DNA of 64,000 bases from Corynebacterium resistens DSM 45100 (GTDB lineage: Bacteria > Actinomycetota > Actinomycetes > Mycobacteriales > Mycobacteriaceae), in NCBI RefSeq assembly GCF_000177535.2, contig NC_015673.1:744001-808000 (forward strand), read 5' to 3'. The notes under the pieces are model-generated. The model was not told the DNA's origin, made no database searches, and worked only from the letters and a program-made list of their open reading frames with translations. The translations under genes were made by a program, and so were the position numbers. Of the stretch, positions 14,008-22,750 are shown one piece after another. Positions within the stretch are counted from its first letter, which is position 1; every line of letters starts with the position of its first letter.

Positions 14008-16221
14008 ATGTCTGTGACTGGGAAAGCGACTTCATCTGCAACCGCTAGCGCCGAGGCATCGTCGCCCCGTTCCGGCTCGCAGAATGATTCCGCAGCAAAG
14101 CGCTCCACCTCCACGAAACCCATGGGCTTCTACGTCGCCGCTGCCATTGTTGCCGGCATCGTGGGTGCCGCCATAGGCTATAGCTTCCTCGGGGAATCAC
14201 TTGCGATTCTGGGCATCCCAGATCCTGGAAAGCTCACCACCATTGGACTGCCTTTTGTGCGATCGACTGTGACCTTGGTGGCTTTCCTTGGCATCGGTTC
14301 CTTCATGATGGCCGCCTTCGGTGCGCCGCCGCGTAAGGACGGTTACCTTGACCTCGATGGGTTTAAAGCTTCCCGTACCGGTACGTGGGCCATGGTCGTC
14401 TGGGGGCTGGGGGCGCTGGCTCTGGTGCCCCTGTATTTGTCCGACGTATCTGGTCAGCCCCTTTCTGTAGCGCTTGACCCTACGTTCTGGAAGACCGCTC
14501 TATCTCAGGTCAGCGCTGCTCGCGTATGGCTGTGGGTCGCGGCGCTGGCACTGCTCGTGGCACTGTTTTCCGCCACCACTCGGAAGTGGATTTGGCAGCC
14601 AGTTTATTTCGCCATTTCCATTCTTTCCCTCATTCCGCTGGGGCTGGAGGGGCACTCTGCCAGCGGCGGTAATCACGATTACGGTGTGAACTCCCTGCTG
14701 TGGCACCTCGTTCTGACTGCACTGTGGGTCGGCGGACTCATGGCGCTGGTGGCCCACGCCAAGCGCCGTGGAGAGCACTTGGCCGTTATCGTGGAACGCT
14801 ACAGCTTCATCGCGCTTTGCGCGATCATCGGTATCGCGTTTTCAGGCGTGGTCAACGCGGCCATCCGCCTGAAGTTCTCTGAATGGCTGACCACGCAATA
14901 TGGCTTGGTCATCACCGCCAAGGCCGTTTTGACCATCGTGCTTGCCTTCTGCGGTTGGCTGCACCGTCGCAAAATCATTCCCACCCTGCAGGCTGCGGAA
15001 ACCAAAGGTGATCGCAAGGCCATAACTGACGCCCAACGTCGCCCCTTCATACGCCTAGCAGTAGTAGAAGTGCTGATCATGGCCGCGACCATTGGAGTGG
15101 CCGTATCCCTGTCCCGCATTCCACCGCCGATTGAACTGCAGCTGGACCTCACGCCACAGGACCTGTTGTTGGGCTTCCGTTTGGAGGAACCGCCGAGCAT
15201 CGCCAACTACTTCACGATGTTCCGCCTGGACTTGGTCTTTGGCGTGGGTGCAATGGTTCTGCAGTGGATCTATACGTGGGCATGGCTATCGCTGAAGAAG
15301 CGAGGCATCGAATGGCCCATTTCCCGCTTGGTGTGGTGGACCTTGGGTAACATCACGCTGTTTTGGGCAACGTGTTCCGGCCTTGGTATGTACTCCATGG
15401 CGATGTTCGCACCGCACATGTTGCAGCACATGATTCTTTCCATGGCAGTGCCCGTGTTCTGGGTGCTTGGTGGGCCCATGACTTTGCTGCTGCGCGCCCT
15501 GCCACCTGCGGGGCGCACCGGGGTTGCCGGTCCGCGTGAATGGTTGGTTGTTTTCATCAACAACCCGGTATCGCGCTTCCTCACTAACCCAATCGTGGCT
15601 GGCATTCAGTTCGTGATCGGCTTTTACTACCTATATCTATCCTCGCTGTTCAACGTCATTGGGGATAACCACGGTGGTCACCTGTTCATGATGATCCACT
15701 TCATCATCTCGGGTTACATCTTTTATTGGGTCATTATCGGTGTTGACGCCGCACCGCGACAGTTGAGCCCGTTTATCAAAATGCTCACGCTTTTTGCTGT
15801 GGTCGTTTTCCACGCGTGGTTTGGCATCGCATTGATGCAGATGGCGACACCGTTGAACCTAGAGTTTTATCAGCAGCTGGATTTCCCCTTCGATGTCGAT
15901 TTCGCTAAGGAACAGAACAAGGGTGGCGGTATCGCTTGGGCGCTCGGCGAGGTACCGCTACTGATTGTGACTGCGGCGCACGGTGTGCAGTGGATGCGTA
16001 CCGACCGCAAGGAGGCGGCTCGCCACGACCGTCGTGAAGAGCGTACCGGTGACGAGGAGCTTGAAGCTTATAATGCGATGCTCCAAGGCCTGGCCGATGG
16101 CCGTGGTGATTTCGGAAATGCTGAGTACTACGGTTCGGAATACAGCGACCAGGAAGTGCAAGGCGCGCTGCACACGAAGCGGCATCCCGCGAAGAAGCGC
16201 GGGCACGAGGATAAGAAATAG
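14008..16221 (+). CDS. CopD/CtaG fusion: copper-import and cytochrome c oxidase assembly membrane protein
   Basis: This polytopic membrane protein has about 737 residues. After a Ser/Ala-rich cytosolic head, the N-terminal half carries CopD-type helices with the HSASGGNHDYGVNSLLWHL and LHRRKIIP regions. The C-terminal half is a CtaG (caa3_CtaG) domain, recognisable from MFAPHMLQHMILSMAVPVFW, LGGPMTLLLRALPP and MIHFIISGYIFYWVIIGVD, with several membrane His/Met residues suited to copper. Fusions of this kind are common in actinobacteria and help deliver copper to cytochrome aa3 oxidase. An ATG at 14008 was preferred over the GTG at 13921, which adds 29 residues without family support. A strong terminator follows. 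Confidence 0.9.
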   Translation: MSVTGKATSSATASAEASSPRSGSQNDSAAKRSTSTKPMGFYVAAAIVAGIVGAAIGYSFLGESLAILGIPDPGKLTTIGLPFVRSTVTLVAFLGIGSFMMAAFGAPPRKDGYLDLDGFKASRTGTWAMVVWGLGALALVPLYLSDVSGQPLSVALDPTFWKTALSQVSAARVWLWVAALALLVALFSATTRKWIWQPVYFAISILSLIPLGLEGHSASGGNHDYGVNSLLWHLVLTALWVGGLMALVAHAKRRGEHLAVIVERYSFIALCAIIGIAFSGVVNAAIRLKFSEWLTTQYGLVITAKAVLTIVLAFCGWLHRRKIIPTLQAAETKGDRKAITDAQRRPFIRLAVVEVLIMAATIGVAVSLSRIPPPIELQLDLTPQDLLLGFRLEEPPSIANYFTMFRLDLVFGVGAMVLQWIYTWAWLSLKKRGIEWPISRLVWWTLGNITLFWATCSGLGMYSMAMFAPHMLQHMILSMAVPVFWVLGGPMTLLLRALPPAGRTGVAGPREWLVVFINNPVSRFLTNPIVAGIQFVIGFYYLYLSSLFNVIGDNHGGHLFMMIHFIISGYIFYWVIIGVDAAPRQLSPFIKMLTLFAVVVFHAWFGIALMQMATPLNLEFYQQLDFPFDVDFAKEQNKGGGIAWALGEVPLLIVTAAHGVQWMRTDRKEAARHDRREERTGDEELEAYNAMLQGLADGRGDFGNAEYYGSEYSDQEVQGALHTKRHPAKKRGHEDKK

Positions 16222-16236
16222 ATTGGTGCGCGGAAA

Positions 16237-16274
16237 ACCCGGAGGCGAAGAATCGCCTCCGGGTCAAGTCTTTT
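16237..16274 (+). terminator. Rho-independent terminator after the CopD/CtaG gene
   Basis: A perfect 12-bp stem (ACCCGGAGGCGA with TCGCCTCCGGGT) around the loop AGAA is followed within 5 bases by CTTTTT. Confidence 0.88.
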
Positions 16275-16417
16275 TCGAGGAGACTGTGGAGAACCTCGGG
16301 GAGGATGGGGTTGTGCACAGTTGGGCGTCGAATAAAAGTGGCGAAAGTCCGTGCAGGTGGAAAAGTCTGGGCCAAGCACTGGGGGAGAAGCCTTCGGTGG
16401 GGATGAAAGGTAAAAGC

Positions 16418-17014
16418 ATGTACAACATGGCGACTGTCCATCTGGCCGGGCGATTGACGCGGGAGCCGGAGTTGAAGTTTAGGAATACAGCGAATGGGCG
16501 CACTTTGGTGCTGCTCAATCTAGCGCTTAATCATCGTTACCAAGATGGCAAAGGGAAGTGGGCGGAAAGCGAACCTACGTTCGTGGAAGTCCAGTGCTGG
16601 GGCAAGCTTGCCAATAACGTGCTGGACTGCATGGGCAAGGGTATGTCAGTGCTGGTCATAGGCCGCTTAATTCAAAGCAGCTGGGAAGTTGAGCAGGATG
16701 GGGAGAAGGTAAAACGGTCGGTGCTGCGCGTGAAAGCCAGCCATGTTGGGCCGGACCTGAACTGGCAACGTGCGCGGGCTTTGAAAGACGAGGACTTCGG
16801 AGACTTTGAACCTAGAGGCAGTGGCGAGGCGGCGGTTGCCAATTCTGTTAGAGGAGCCAGCGGTGAAAACGTGAACGACAACGTTGGCGATGGCTTCACC
16901 GGGCAGGATCAGGGAAATAAAGAGCGCGAGCTGGTTGGGGCCGGAATAGGGCGTTCTGGTGGTATGAATTCGGCGGGGCGAGAGGGTGAAGGAAAAGATA
17001 AACCACCGTTCTAG
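16418..17014 (+). CDS. second single-stranded DNA-binding protein
   Basis: This 198-residue SSB has an OB fold: MATVHLAGRLTREPELKFRN, then WGKLANNVLDCMGKGMSVLV and GRLIQSSWEVEQDGEKVKR. The C-terminal half is Gly/Asn/Glu-rich and disordered. The extreme C-terminus is GKDKPPF, close to the acidic DDDIPF-type tip that SSBs use to recruit partners, but less acidic. The main replicative ssb of corynebacteria normally lies by rpsF/rplI, so this is probably a paralogue with a specialised role such as recombination or DNA uptake. The ATG at 16418 follows AAAGG; the longer open frame upstream is not coding. Confidence 0.85.
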   Translation: MYNMATVHLAGRLTREPELKFRNTANGRTLVLLNLALNHRYQDGKGKWAESEPTFVEVQCWGKLANNVLDCMGKGMSVLVIGRLIQSSWEVEQDGEKVKRSVLRVKASHVGPDLNWQRARALKDEDFGDFEPRGSGEAAVANSVRGASGENVNDNVGDGFTGQDQGNKERELVGAGIGRSGGMNSAGREGEGKDKPPF

Positions 17015-17189
17015 TGCTCAACCGGCACCCAACCATCGGGCGTGCGGGTTGCAAAGTGGGATGCACCCCTGTGACCACGTACACTGAGGGAGATGCGTGG
17101 TGGCCGTCGCGCGAATCTCGGCGGCTGCCACACCGATAGCTTCAGTTACGTGAAAAATCTATCCCGGAAAGGTCGGAGACGAGTTCACA

Positions 17190-18860
17190 GTGGGCGAGTT
17201 CATCTACACCATGAAAAACGTGCGCAAGGCGCACGGCGAAAAGGTCATTCTCGATAACGTGACCATGGCGTTCTACCCCGGCGCCAAAATCGGCGTAGTG
17301 GGGCCAAACGGCGCCGGTAAGTCCTCCATTTTGAAGATCATGGCCGGCATTGACCAGCCTTCCAATGGTGAGGCATTCCTCGATCCCGGTGCGACCGTCG
17401 GCATCCTATTGCAGGAGCCACCGCTGAATGAGGAAAAGACGGTTCGGGAGAACGTCGAAGAAGGCATGGGGGAGATCTTCCAAGTTCGACAGCGCTACGA
17501 AGAGATCGCCGAGGAGATGGCGACCAATTACACCGACGAGCTCATGGACGAGATGACCAAGCTTCAGGAGCAGATTGATGCGGCTGATGCTTGGGAGCTC
17601 GATTCTAAGATTGAGCAGGCGATGGAAGCTTTGCGCTGCCCGCCATCCGATGAGCCAGTGACGCACCTCTCTGGTGGTGAGCGACGTCGCGTGGCATTGG
17701 CGAAGCTGTTGCTGAGTGAACCTGATTTGCTGTTGCTCGATGAGCCCACTAACCACCTGGACGCTGAGTCCGTGCTGTGGTTGGAGCAGCACCTCGCCAA
17801 CTACAACGGTGCTGTTTTGGCCGTGACTCACGACCGCTACTTCTTGGATCACGTTGCCGAGTGGATCTGTGAGGTCGACCGCGGAAAGCTGTACCCCTAC
17901 GAGGGTAATTACTCCACCTACTTGGAGACCAAGGCTAAGCGTCTTGAGGTCGCAGGTAAGAAGGACCAGAAGTTGCAGAAGCGGCTGAAGGAAGAGCTCG
18001 CGTGGGTTCGTTCCGGCGCTAAGGCTCGTCAAGCCAAGAACAAGGCTCGTCTGCAGCGCTACGAAGAGATGGCCGCGGAGGCTGAGCAGTACAAGAAGCT
18101 GGACTTTGAAGAGATTCAGATTCCGACCCCGCCGCGCTTGGGTAATCAAGTAGTCGAGGTGAAGAACCTCGAGAAGGGCTTTGATGGTCGGGTACTCATC
18201 AAGGATCTCTCTTTCACGTTGCCCCGTAACGGCATTGTGGGTGTGATTGGTCCTAACGGTGTGGGTAAGACCACCTTGTTCAAGACCATCGTTGGTCTGG
18301 AAGAGCCAGATGCGGGTGAGGTTAAGATTGGCCAGACCGTGCAGCTGAGCTACGTTGACCAGAACCGCGCGAACATTGACCCGGAAAAGACCGTGTGGGA
18401 GGTCGTATCTGATGGTTTGGATTACATCCACGTTGGTCAGAACGAGATGCCTTCTCGCGCTTACCTGTCTGCTTTCGGGTTCAAGGGGCCAGACCAACAG
18501 AAGCCATCCAAGGTGCTTTCTGGCGGTGAACGCAATCGCTTGAACCTGGCGCTCACCCTGAAACAGGGTGGCAACCTGATCCTGCTCGATGAGCCTACAA
18601 ACGACCTCGACGTGGAAACTCTCTCCAGCTTGGAAAATGCGCTGCAGAAGTTCCCAGGTTGTGCTGTGGTCATTTCCCACGACCGCTGGTTCTTGGACCG
18701 TACTTGTACTCACATCTTGGCTTGGGAAGGCAATGTTGCCGAAGGTCAGTGGTACTGGTTCGAGGGTAACTTCGAGGATTACGAAAAGAACAAGGTTGAT
18801 CGTCTAGGCCCAGAGGCAGCACGCCCAGCGCGAGTCACGCACCGTAAGCTGACCCGCTAA
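17190..18860 (+). CDS. ettA: energy-dependent translational throttle protein EttA (ABC-F ATPase)
   Basis: This 556-residue soluble protein has two ABC domains and no membrane segment. Domain 1 has the Walker A GPNGAGKSS, the signature LSGGERRRVALAKLLL and the Walker B LLLLDEPTNHLD. Domain 2 has GPNGVGKTTLFK, LSGGERNRLNLALTL and LILLDEPTNDLD. Between them is the positively charged linker (KRLKEELAWVRSGAKARQAK) that contacts the ribosome P-site tRNA. EttA gates entry into elongation according to the ADP/ATP ratio. It starts with GTG at 17190 and ends RVTHRKLTR. It stands alone with its own terminator. Confidence 0.95.
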   Translation: MGEFIYTMKNVRKAHGEKVILDNVTMAFYPGAKIGVVGPNGAGKSSILKIMAGIDQPSNGEAFLDPGATVGILLQEPPLNEEKTVRENVEEGMGEIFQVRQRYEEIAEEMATNYTDELMDEMTKLQEQIDAADAWELDSKIEQAMEALRCPPSDEPVTHLSGGERRRVALAKLLLSEPDLLLLDEPTNHLDAESVLWLEQHLANYNGAVLAVTHDRYFLDHVAEWICEVDRGKLYPYEGNYSTYLETKAKRLEVAGKKDQKLQKRLKEELAWVRSGAKARQAKNKARLQRYEEMAAEAEQYKKLDFEEIQIPTPPRLGNQVVEVKNLEKGFDGRVLIKDLSFTLPRNGIVGVIGPNGVGKTTLFKTIVGLEEPDAGEVKIGQTVQLSYVDQNRANIDPEKTVWEVVSDGLDYIHVGQNEMPSRAYLSAFGFKGPDQQKPSKVLSGGERNRLNLALTLKQGGNLILLDEPTNDLDVETLSSLENALQKFPGCAVVISHDRWFLDRTCTHILAWEGNVAEGQWYWFEGNFEDYEKNKVDRLGPEAARPARVTHRKLTR

Positions 18861-18916
18861 TTCGCGACAAGCTGACCCGTTAGTCTTTAAGGCTGGCGTG
18901 TCAGCGGCGGCGCGGT

Positions 18917-18970
18917 CCCCCGCTTCTTCGCTTTGCAGCGAACATCTCCGGAAGTGGGGGATTTTTTATT
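18917..18970 (+). terminator. Rho-independent terminator after ettA
   Basis: The outer stem CCCCCGCTTC/GAAGTGGGGG encloses an inner hairpin (TTCGCT/AGCGAA) and is followed by ATTTTTTATT. The IS30-family element begins 24 bases further on. Confidence 0.9.
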
Positions 18971-18993
18971 TGGGAATCCTTGGCGGATTCTAG

Positions 18994-20689
18994 GGGTCGT
19001 TGCAACGATGATGGTTAGTTTGGTTTGATGCTACCGGTTTGTGTGAGGGCGTTGGTCATGACTTCGGCTGGGGTGCGCCAGTTGAGTGCTTTGCGTGGTT
19101 TGTGGTTGTGAATGTTGGCGATCATTTCTAGGTCCTCGGCGCTGTAGATGGACAGGTCGCTGTTTTTGGGAAGGTTTCTTCTGAGCCTGCCGTTGGTGTT
19201 TTCGTTGCTGCCGCGTTCCCATGGTGATCCTGGATGGCAGAAGTAGATGGGAATGTCAGTGGCCATGGTAAAAGCTTTATGACCAGCCATTTCGCTTCCT
19301 TGGTCCCAGGTAATTGATGACCAGATAGCTTTATCGATTCCTGTAACTGCCTTGTGCAGGGCTGTGAATACTTCTTTGCTGGTATGCCTTCCCGGTAAGT
19401 GGCCAAGGACAACAAATCGGCTGACGCGTTCTACTAGCGTGATTACCGCTGATTGGTTGTTTTTACCGAGGATGAGGTCGCCTTCCCAGTGGCCTGGCAA
19501 AATACGTTCACTTACCTCATCTGGCCGGTCGTCTATGAGGATCATGTCGTCGACGAAGCGTTGCTGGGCAGGTGTGCTGGAGCGGGTTTGGCGTTTCTTG
19601 CGTTTCTTTCTACCGGTCGGCAAGTCCAGGCCAAGGTCTTTGAGTCTTCCTTTGGCCTGCAGGTAAAAGGCGTCATAAATCGTTTCGTGACTAATGCGCA
19701 TGTCCTTATCAGTGGGGTAGTCGATGGGCAGGCGATTAGAAATCTCCTCAGGTGACCATTGTGCCCGCAATTGTGCGCATACATAGTCCCATAGTCTTTT
19801 GTTGGCTAGTAGTTTCGGTATTTTCGGCCGCAACCTCCGCGCACAGGCCTTTAACTGGGCTGTTTCTGCACGATACGGGCCTTCCGCACTGTGGTTTCTG
19901 CGTACTTCACGCTGAATTGACGATGCACTTCGCCCTAAACGGCGCCCAATCTCACGCAGTGGCACATCTTCGCGGAGAAGATCGGCGATGATGACGCGTT
20001 CTTCGAAGCAAATGTAGCGATTGCTGATGCGTTTATACGGATCTACCCCGCTAGGTAAGGCGGGAGGGGCAAGCCTTCCGGATTCGATGACATCATGGCG
20101 TTGGCGCAGCGCTTTCATAAGTCTGTTATACGTGCTGGCGTCTTCGCCGACGGGTATGAACTCTTCTCGTCGACCCTGGGATTTGGTGAGTCCTTTTTCG
20201 AAATCTAAACGCAGTCGACGATCAATTCCTACTGCCGTGCCAGCATCACCACCAGGCAGGCTCGCCAGCCGAAGGCGCAGGTATTCCACTCTTAACTGCG
20301 TCTGGCGGACTTTCCGAGCATACTGACTTAACCGGATATGGCACCCAGCTTCCGTAGCTACGGCATACGCAGCGGTAAGATGCATCCCACATCTTTTAGC
20401 AGCTTGGCGTACCGACAGTCCGCTTCGGACTAGCTCTACAAGCTGGACAGCCTGGCTGCCGCGGCGATCAACTCGTTTGGCTTTAAACACGACTGGCAAT
20501 CCAAAGGCATGGCAAAAATTCAAAGCATGCCCGTAATGACAACCAAGCTCACCAGCCGCCGAACGGACACTACGCCCACTGCCAACCAAGGCAACTAAGC
20601 CACGACGATCCGACTCAGACAACGAATGAAACGGGCCAACAACCCCAGACACAACAACACCCTCCTAAGGGAAAGTGTTGCAACGACCC
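18994..20689 (-). mobile_element. IS30-family insertion sequence
   Basis: The element is bounded by the inverted repeat GGGTCGTTGCAAC: left end at 18994, complement ending at 20689, about 1.70 kb. It carries one intact transposase gene on the minus strand. It lies directly past the ettA terminator, ahead of the thioesterase gene. I could not identify a clear short target duplication. Confidence 0.9.
19015..20652 (-). CDS. IS30-family transposase
   Basis: This 545-residue transposase appears intact. The N-terminal part has two helix-turn-helix regions, including an SVRQAAKRCGMHLTAAYAVA segment and the IS30-type RYICFEERVIIADLLREDV region with REIGRRLGRSASSIQREVRR. The C-terminal part is a DDE (rve) domain: the first Asp in GHWEGDLILGKNN, the second in ITWDQGSEMAGH, and the Glu in HPGSPWERGSNENTNG. 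It is longer than many IS30 transposases because of the extra N-terminal HTH. It inserts and excises the element that carries it. Confidence 0.93.
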   Translation of the reverse strand: MSGVVGPFHSLSESDRRGLVALVGSGRSVRSAAGELGCHYGHALNFCHAFGLPVVFKAKRVDRRGSQAVQLVELVRSGLSVRQAAKRCGMHLTAAYAVATEAGCHIRLSQYARKVRQTQLRVEYLRLRLASLPGGDAGTAVGIDRRLRLDFEKGLTKSQGRREEFIPVGEDASTYNRLMKALRQRHDVIESGRLAPPALPSGVDPYKRISNRYICFEERVIIADLLREDVPLREIGRRLGRSASSIQREVRRNHSAEGPYRAETAQLKACARRLRPKIPKLLANKRLWDYVCAQLRAQWSPEEISNRLPIDYPTDKDMRISHETIYDAFYLQAKGRLKDLGLDLPTGRKKRKKRQTRSSTPAQQRFVDDMILIDDRPDEVSERILPGHWEGDLILGKNNQSAVITLVERVSRFVVLGHLPGRHTSKEVFTALHKAVTGIDKAIWSSITWDQGSEMAGHKAFTMATDIPIYFCHPGSPWERGSNENTNGRLRRNLPKNSDLSIYSAEDLEMIANIHNHKPRKALNWRTPAEVMTNALTQTGSIKPN

Positions 20690-20828
20690 TCTGAACTCAA
20701 GCTTGCTGGGTTTCTGGCAACCGGTGTGTAACTTCTTTACCATCAGTCACGATTGCTACAGTGTATGTTTCATGTGGAAACCGTTTGTGATGAAAAACAA
20801 ACTAGCAATCGAAGGGGATTGGCAAGCG

Positions 20829-21350
20829 ATGCCTTTTATTCTGAACAAGCAGACTGATACTCGTTGGCATACCTGCCACCGTGAGTTGCGGTGGACCGAT
20901 TTCGATCAATACCAACACGTGAACAACGCAAAGTATCTCGAATTCGCCCAAGATGCCCGCATGGTTTTCCTCAAGGACGTTTTGCTGGAAATGGATATTG
21001 CTGTGCCACCATTCTTTGTGCGGCACACGACAATTGATTACCCACGCCCGCTATCTCCGGGGGAGTCGGAAGTGGCGGTGAGTTCGTTTTTCACTAGTTT
21101 GGGCACCCGGTCTTGTGTGATGCGCCAGCAGGTGAAGGATTCGATTGGTCGAGTTGCGTGCACGATCGATACCGTAATGGTTGGAATCGATGTCATGACT
21201 GGCAAGTCCCGCGAGTGGTCGGAACAAGATTTGAAGAACATGGGGATGTTCCTCATCCCGATCAACGATGATGAGTCAGATGCTGAGGAGCGTTCGGACC
21301 GTGAACGAAACCGCAACCGTCAGGTCGAAAAGGCAAATAATCCCTCCTAG
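20829..21350 (+). CDS. acyl-CoA thioesterase (4HBT hotdog fold)
   Basis: This protein has about 173 residues and a hotdog thioesterase domain of the YbgC/FadM kind. HRELRWTDFDQYQHVNNAKY carries the conserved Asp and HVNN active-site region, and YLEFAQDARMVFLKDVL follows. It hydrolyses acyl-CoA thioesters, probably of fatty or hydroxy acids. The C-terminal tail is acidic then basic and disordered (DDESDAEERSDRERNRNR). The start is uncertain: ATG 20829 has GAAGGGG upstream, while ATG 20790 in the same frame is possible. The IS30 element lies 140 bases upstream and may have separated the gene from its original promoter. Confidence 0.87.
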   Translation: MPFILNKQTDTRWHTCHRELRWTDFDQYQHVNNAKYLEFAQDARMVFLKDVLLEMDIAVPPFFVRHTTIDYPRPLSPGESEVAVSSFFTSLGTRSCVMRQQVKDSIGRVACTIDTVMVGIDVMTGKSREWSEQDLKNMGMFLIPINDDESDAEERSDRERNRNRQVEKANNPS

Positions 21351-21399
21351 GGAATAGGACTGTCGCGGTAGCTTCGCCACGGGTGCTTATAGTGGGGGC

Positions 21400-22137
21400 A
21401 TGAGCATTCGTCTTGTCGTTCCTGATCTGAGCCACGCTGACGTAGCTAAGCAGTGGCGTTCATCCACCCGTCGTATCAGCCAGGTTGTGGAACGCATCAA
21501 GGCTATGGATCCAGACGCGCTGGCGCGTCTTCGTCAAGTAGGCGAGGGGGCGGTTGATATTTTCTTCTCGACGCCCACCGGCACAATCTACTTGCAGCGC
21601 ATTCCTGGCACACTGGGGCAGACCGGCGAGGGGGTAGTGAAAGCAAATTCCCTCAGCGAGGCCCTCAGCGCTGTGGAAGCAACGGTGGATGTGCTGGACC
21701 TTGGGGAATCAGTTGATCTGTTGTGGCGGGGAGTATTACCGCCAGCAGCTGGCTACGTGATGATCGATACACCACCGGGGTCGGTCATTCGCCAGCTCTA
21801 CAGGGACATGGCTTCAGAAAGCCGGGAGCATTCTGGCCCCGCAGGAATCGCCCGGTCGCTGCTGGACCAGGAAGTCATGCAAGTCTCTCAGAACCGAACC
21901 GGGGAAGATCCCACGGAAGCCGGCTCGGGCTCCTCGGCTTCCGCGCAAAGTGTGGCTATCACCGGTCGCATGATCGCCACAATGGGCGCATTGGGATTGG
22001 CGCCAGAACCTACGAGCCCCGCTATGCAGAAATATGATTTCGTCCGCGTAAGTGCTCAAGGCTCGTGGATTCGCGTTGATGGGTTAGGTGGCAGTTTATT
22101 TACGCCACGTCCGGGCGGACTCGCTCGGGTGCCTTAG
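21400..22137 (+). CDS. conserved hypothetical protein
   Basis: I recognise no named domain in this 245-residue protein, which begins MSIRLVVPDLSHADVAKQWR. It is soluble, with a mixed alpha/beta pattern and a Ser/Gly-rich linker (TEAGSGSSASAQ) about two thirds along. The segment VDLLWRGVLPPAAGYVMIDT and the end YDFVRVSAQGSWIRVDGLGG recall actinobacterial conserved proteins of unknown function that sit between the thioesterase and globin genes. It is 49 bases after the thioesterase gene on the same strand and may be co-transcribed with it. No catalytic motif is visible. Confidence 0.75.
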   Translation: MSIRLVVPDLSHADVAKQWRSSTRRISQVVERIKAMDPDALARLRQVGEGAVDIFFSTPTGTIYLQRIPGTLGQTGEGVVKANSLSEALSAVEATVDVLDLGESVDLLWRGVLPPAAGYVMIDTPPGSVIRQLYRDMASESREHSGPAGIARSLLDQEVMQVSQNRTGEDPTEAGSGSSASAQSVAITGRMIATMGALGLAPEPTSPAMQKYDFVRVSAQGSWIRVDGLGGSLFTPRPGGLARVP

Positions 22138-22249
22138 CCCAAGGCCATGAATAGGGGAACTTGGTGGTCTTGCGCCGCTGCCGCCAAAGTAGCGGTCGGG
22201 CGTGGGGGCGCCTTATCGGAAGACCGTGCCACTCACGTGCGAATTGGTT

Positions 22250-22651
22250 TTACAAGCCAGGGTGTTGTGTCGGTGCATTCACCAACATGTGAGCTACTCG
22301 CTCCATGTGGTCCCACATGGCCGCACGATGCTTGTCGGGAAGGGTTTCTTCGTCGATGGTTGCCATCGCATTCCCCATCAACTCCAGCCAACGATCCCGC
22401 GCAGCCTCATCGATGTGGAACTGCGCGTGGCGCATCCGCAAACGCGGATGCCCCCGGCGCATATTGAACTCCTCTGGCCCACCCCAGTACTGCGCGAGGA
22501 ACCAGCGCAAGCGATCCTCGGCCCCCTCCAAGTCATCAGCGGGGTACATCGGCCCGAGGATGTCGTCAGTGGGCACCTGCTTATAGAACTCGTGAACCAC
22601 CCGGCGGAAAGTCTCCTCGCCGCCAACTGCCTCGTAGAAACTAGTGCTCAC
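22250..22651 (-). CDS. glbO: group II truncated haemoglobin (trHbO)
   Basis: This 133-residue 2-on-2 globin has the group II pattern. SFYEAVGGEETFRRVVHEFY begins the fold, ILGPMYPADDLEGAEDRLRW follows, and FLAQYWGGPEEFNMRRGHPR carries the YWGGP and proximal HPRLRMRHAQF motifs. The likely roles are O2 or NO chemistry or redox protection near the membrane, as for mycobacterial GlbO. GTG 22651 was chosen because GAGGAAAGG precedes it at a proper distance, whereas the TTG at 22657 abuts that site. It lies downstream of pepN on the same strand, about 90 bases away. Confidence 0.93.
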   Translation of the reverse strand: MSTSFYEAVGGEETFRRVVHEFYKQVPTDDILGPMYPADDLEGAEDRLRWFLAQYWGGPEEFNMRRGHPRLRMRHAQFHIDEAARDRWLELMGNAMATIDEETLPDKHRAAMWDHMERVAHMLVNAPTQHPGL

Positions 22652-22750
22652 TGCCAACCTTTCCTCCGTGCTCGTGCCAGCTTGCTTTCACTTCGACGCC
22701 CCTCGCCCCCATCGGGTCGTATACCTAAAAGGGGAAGGGGAGACATCCGG

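Noticed and set aside
15983-16417. Long N-terminal extension of the second SSB
   Set aside because: It overlaps the CopD/CtaG gene and the terminator in another frame; the OB fold begins at 16418.
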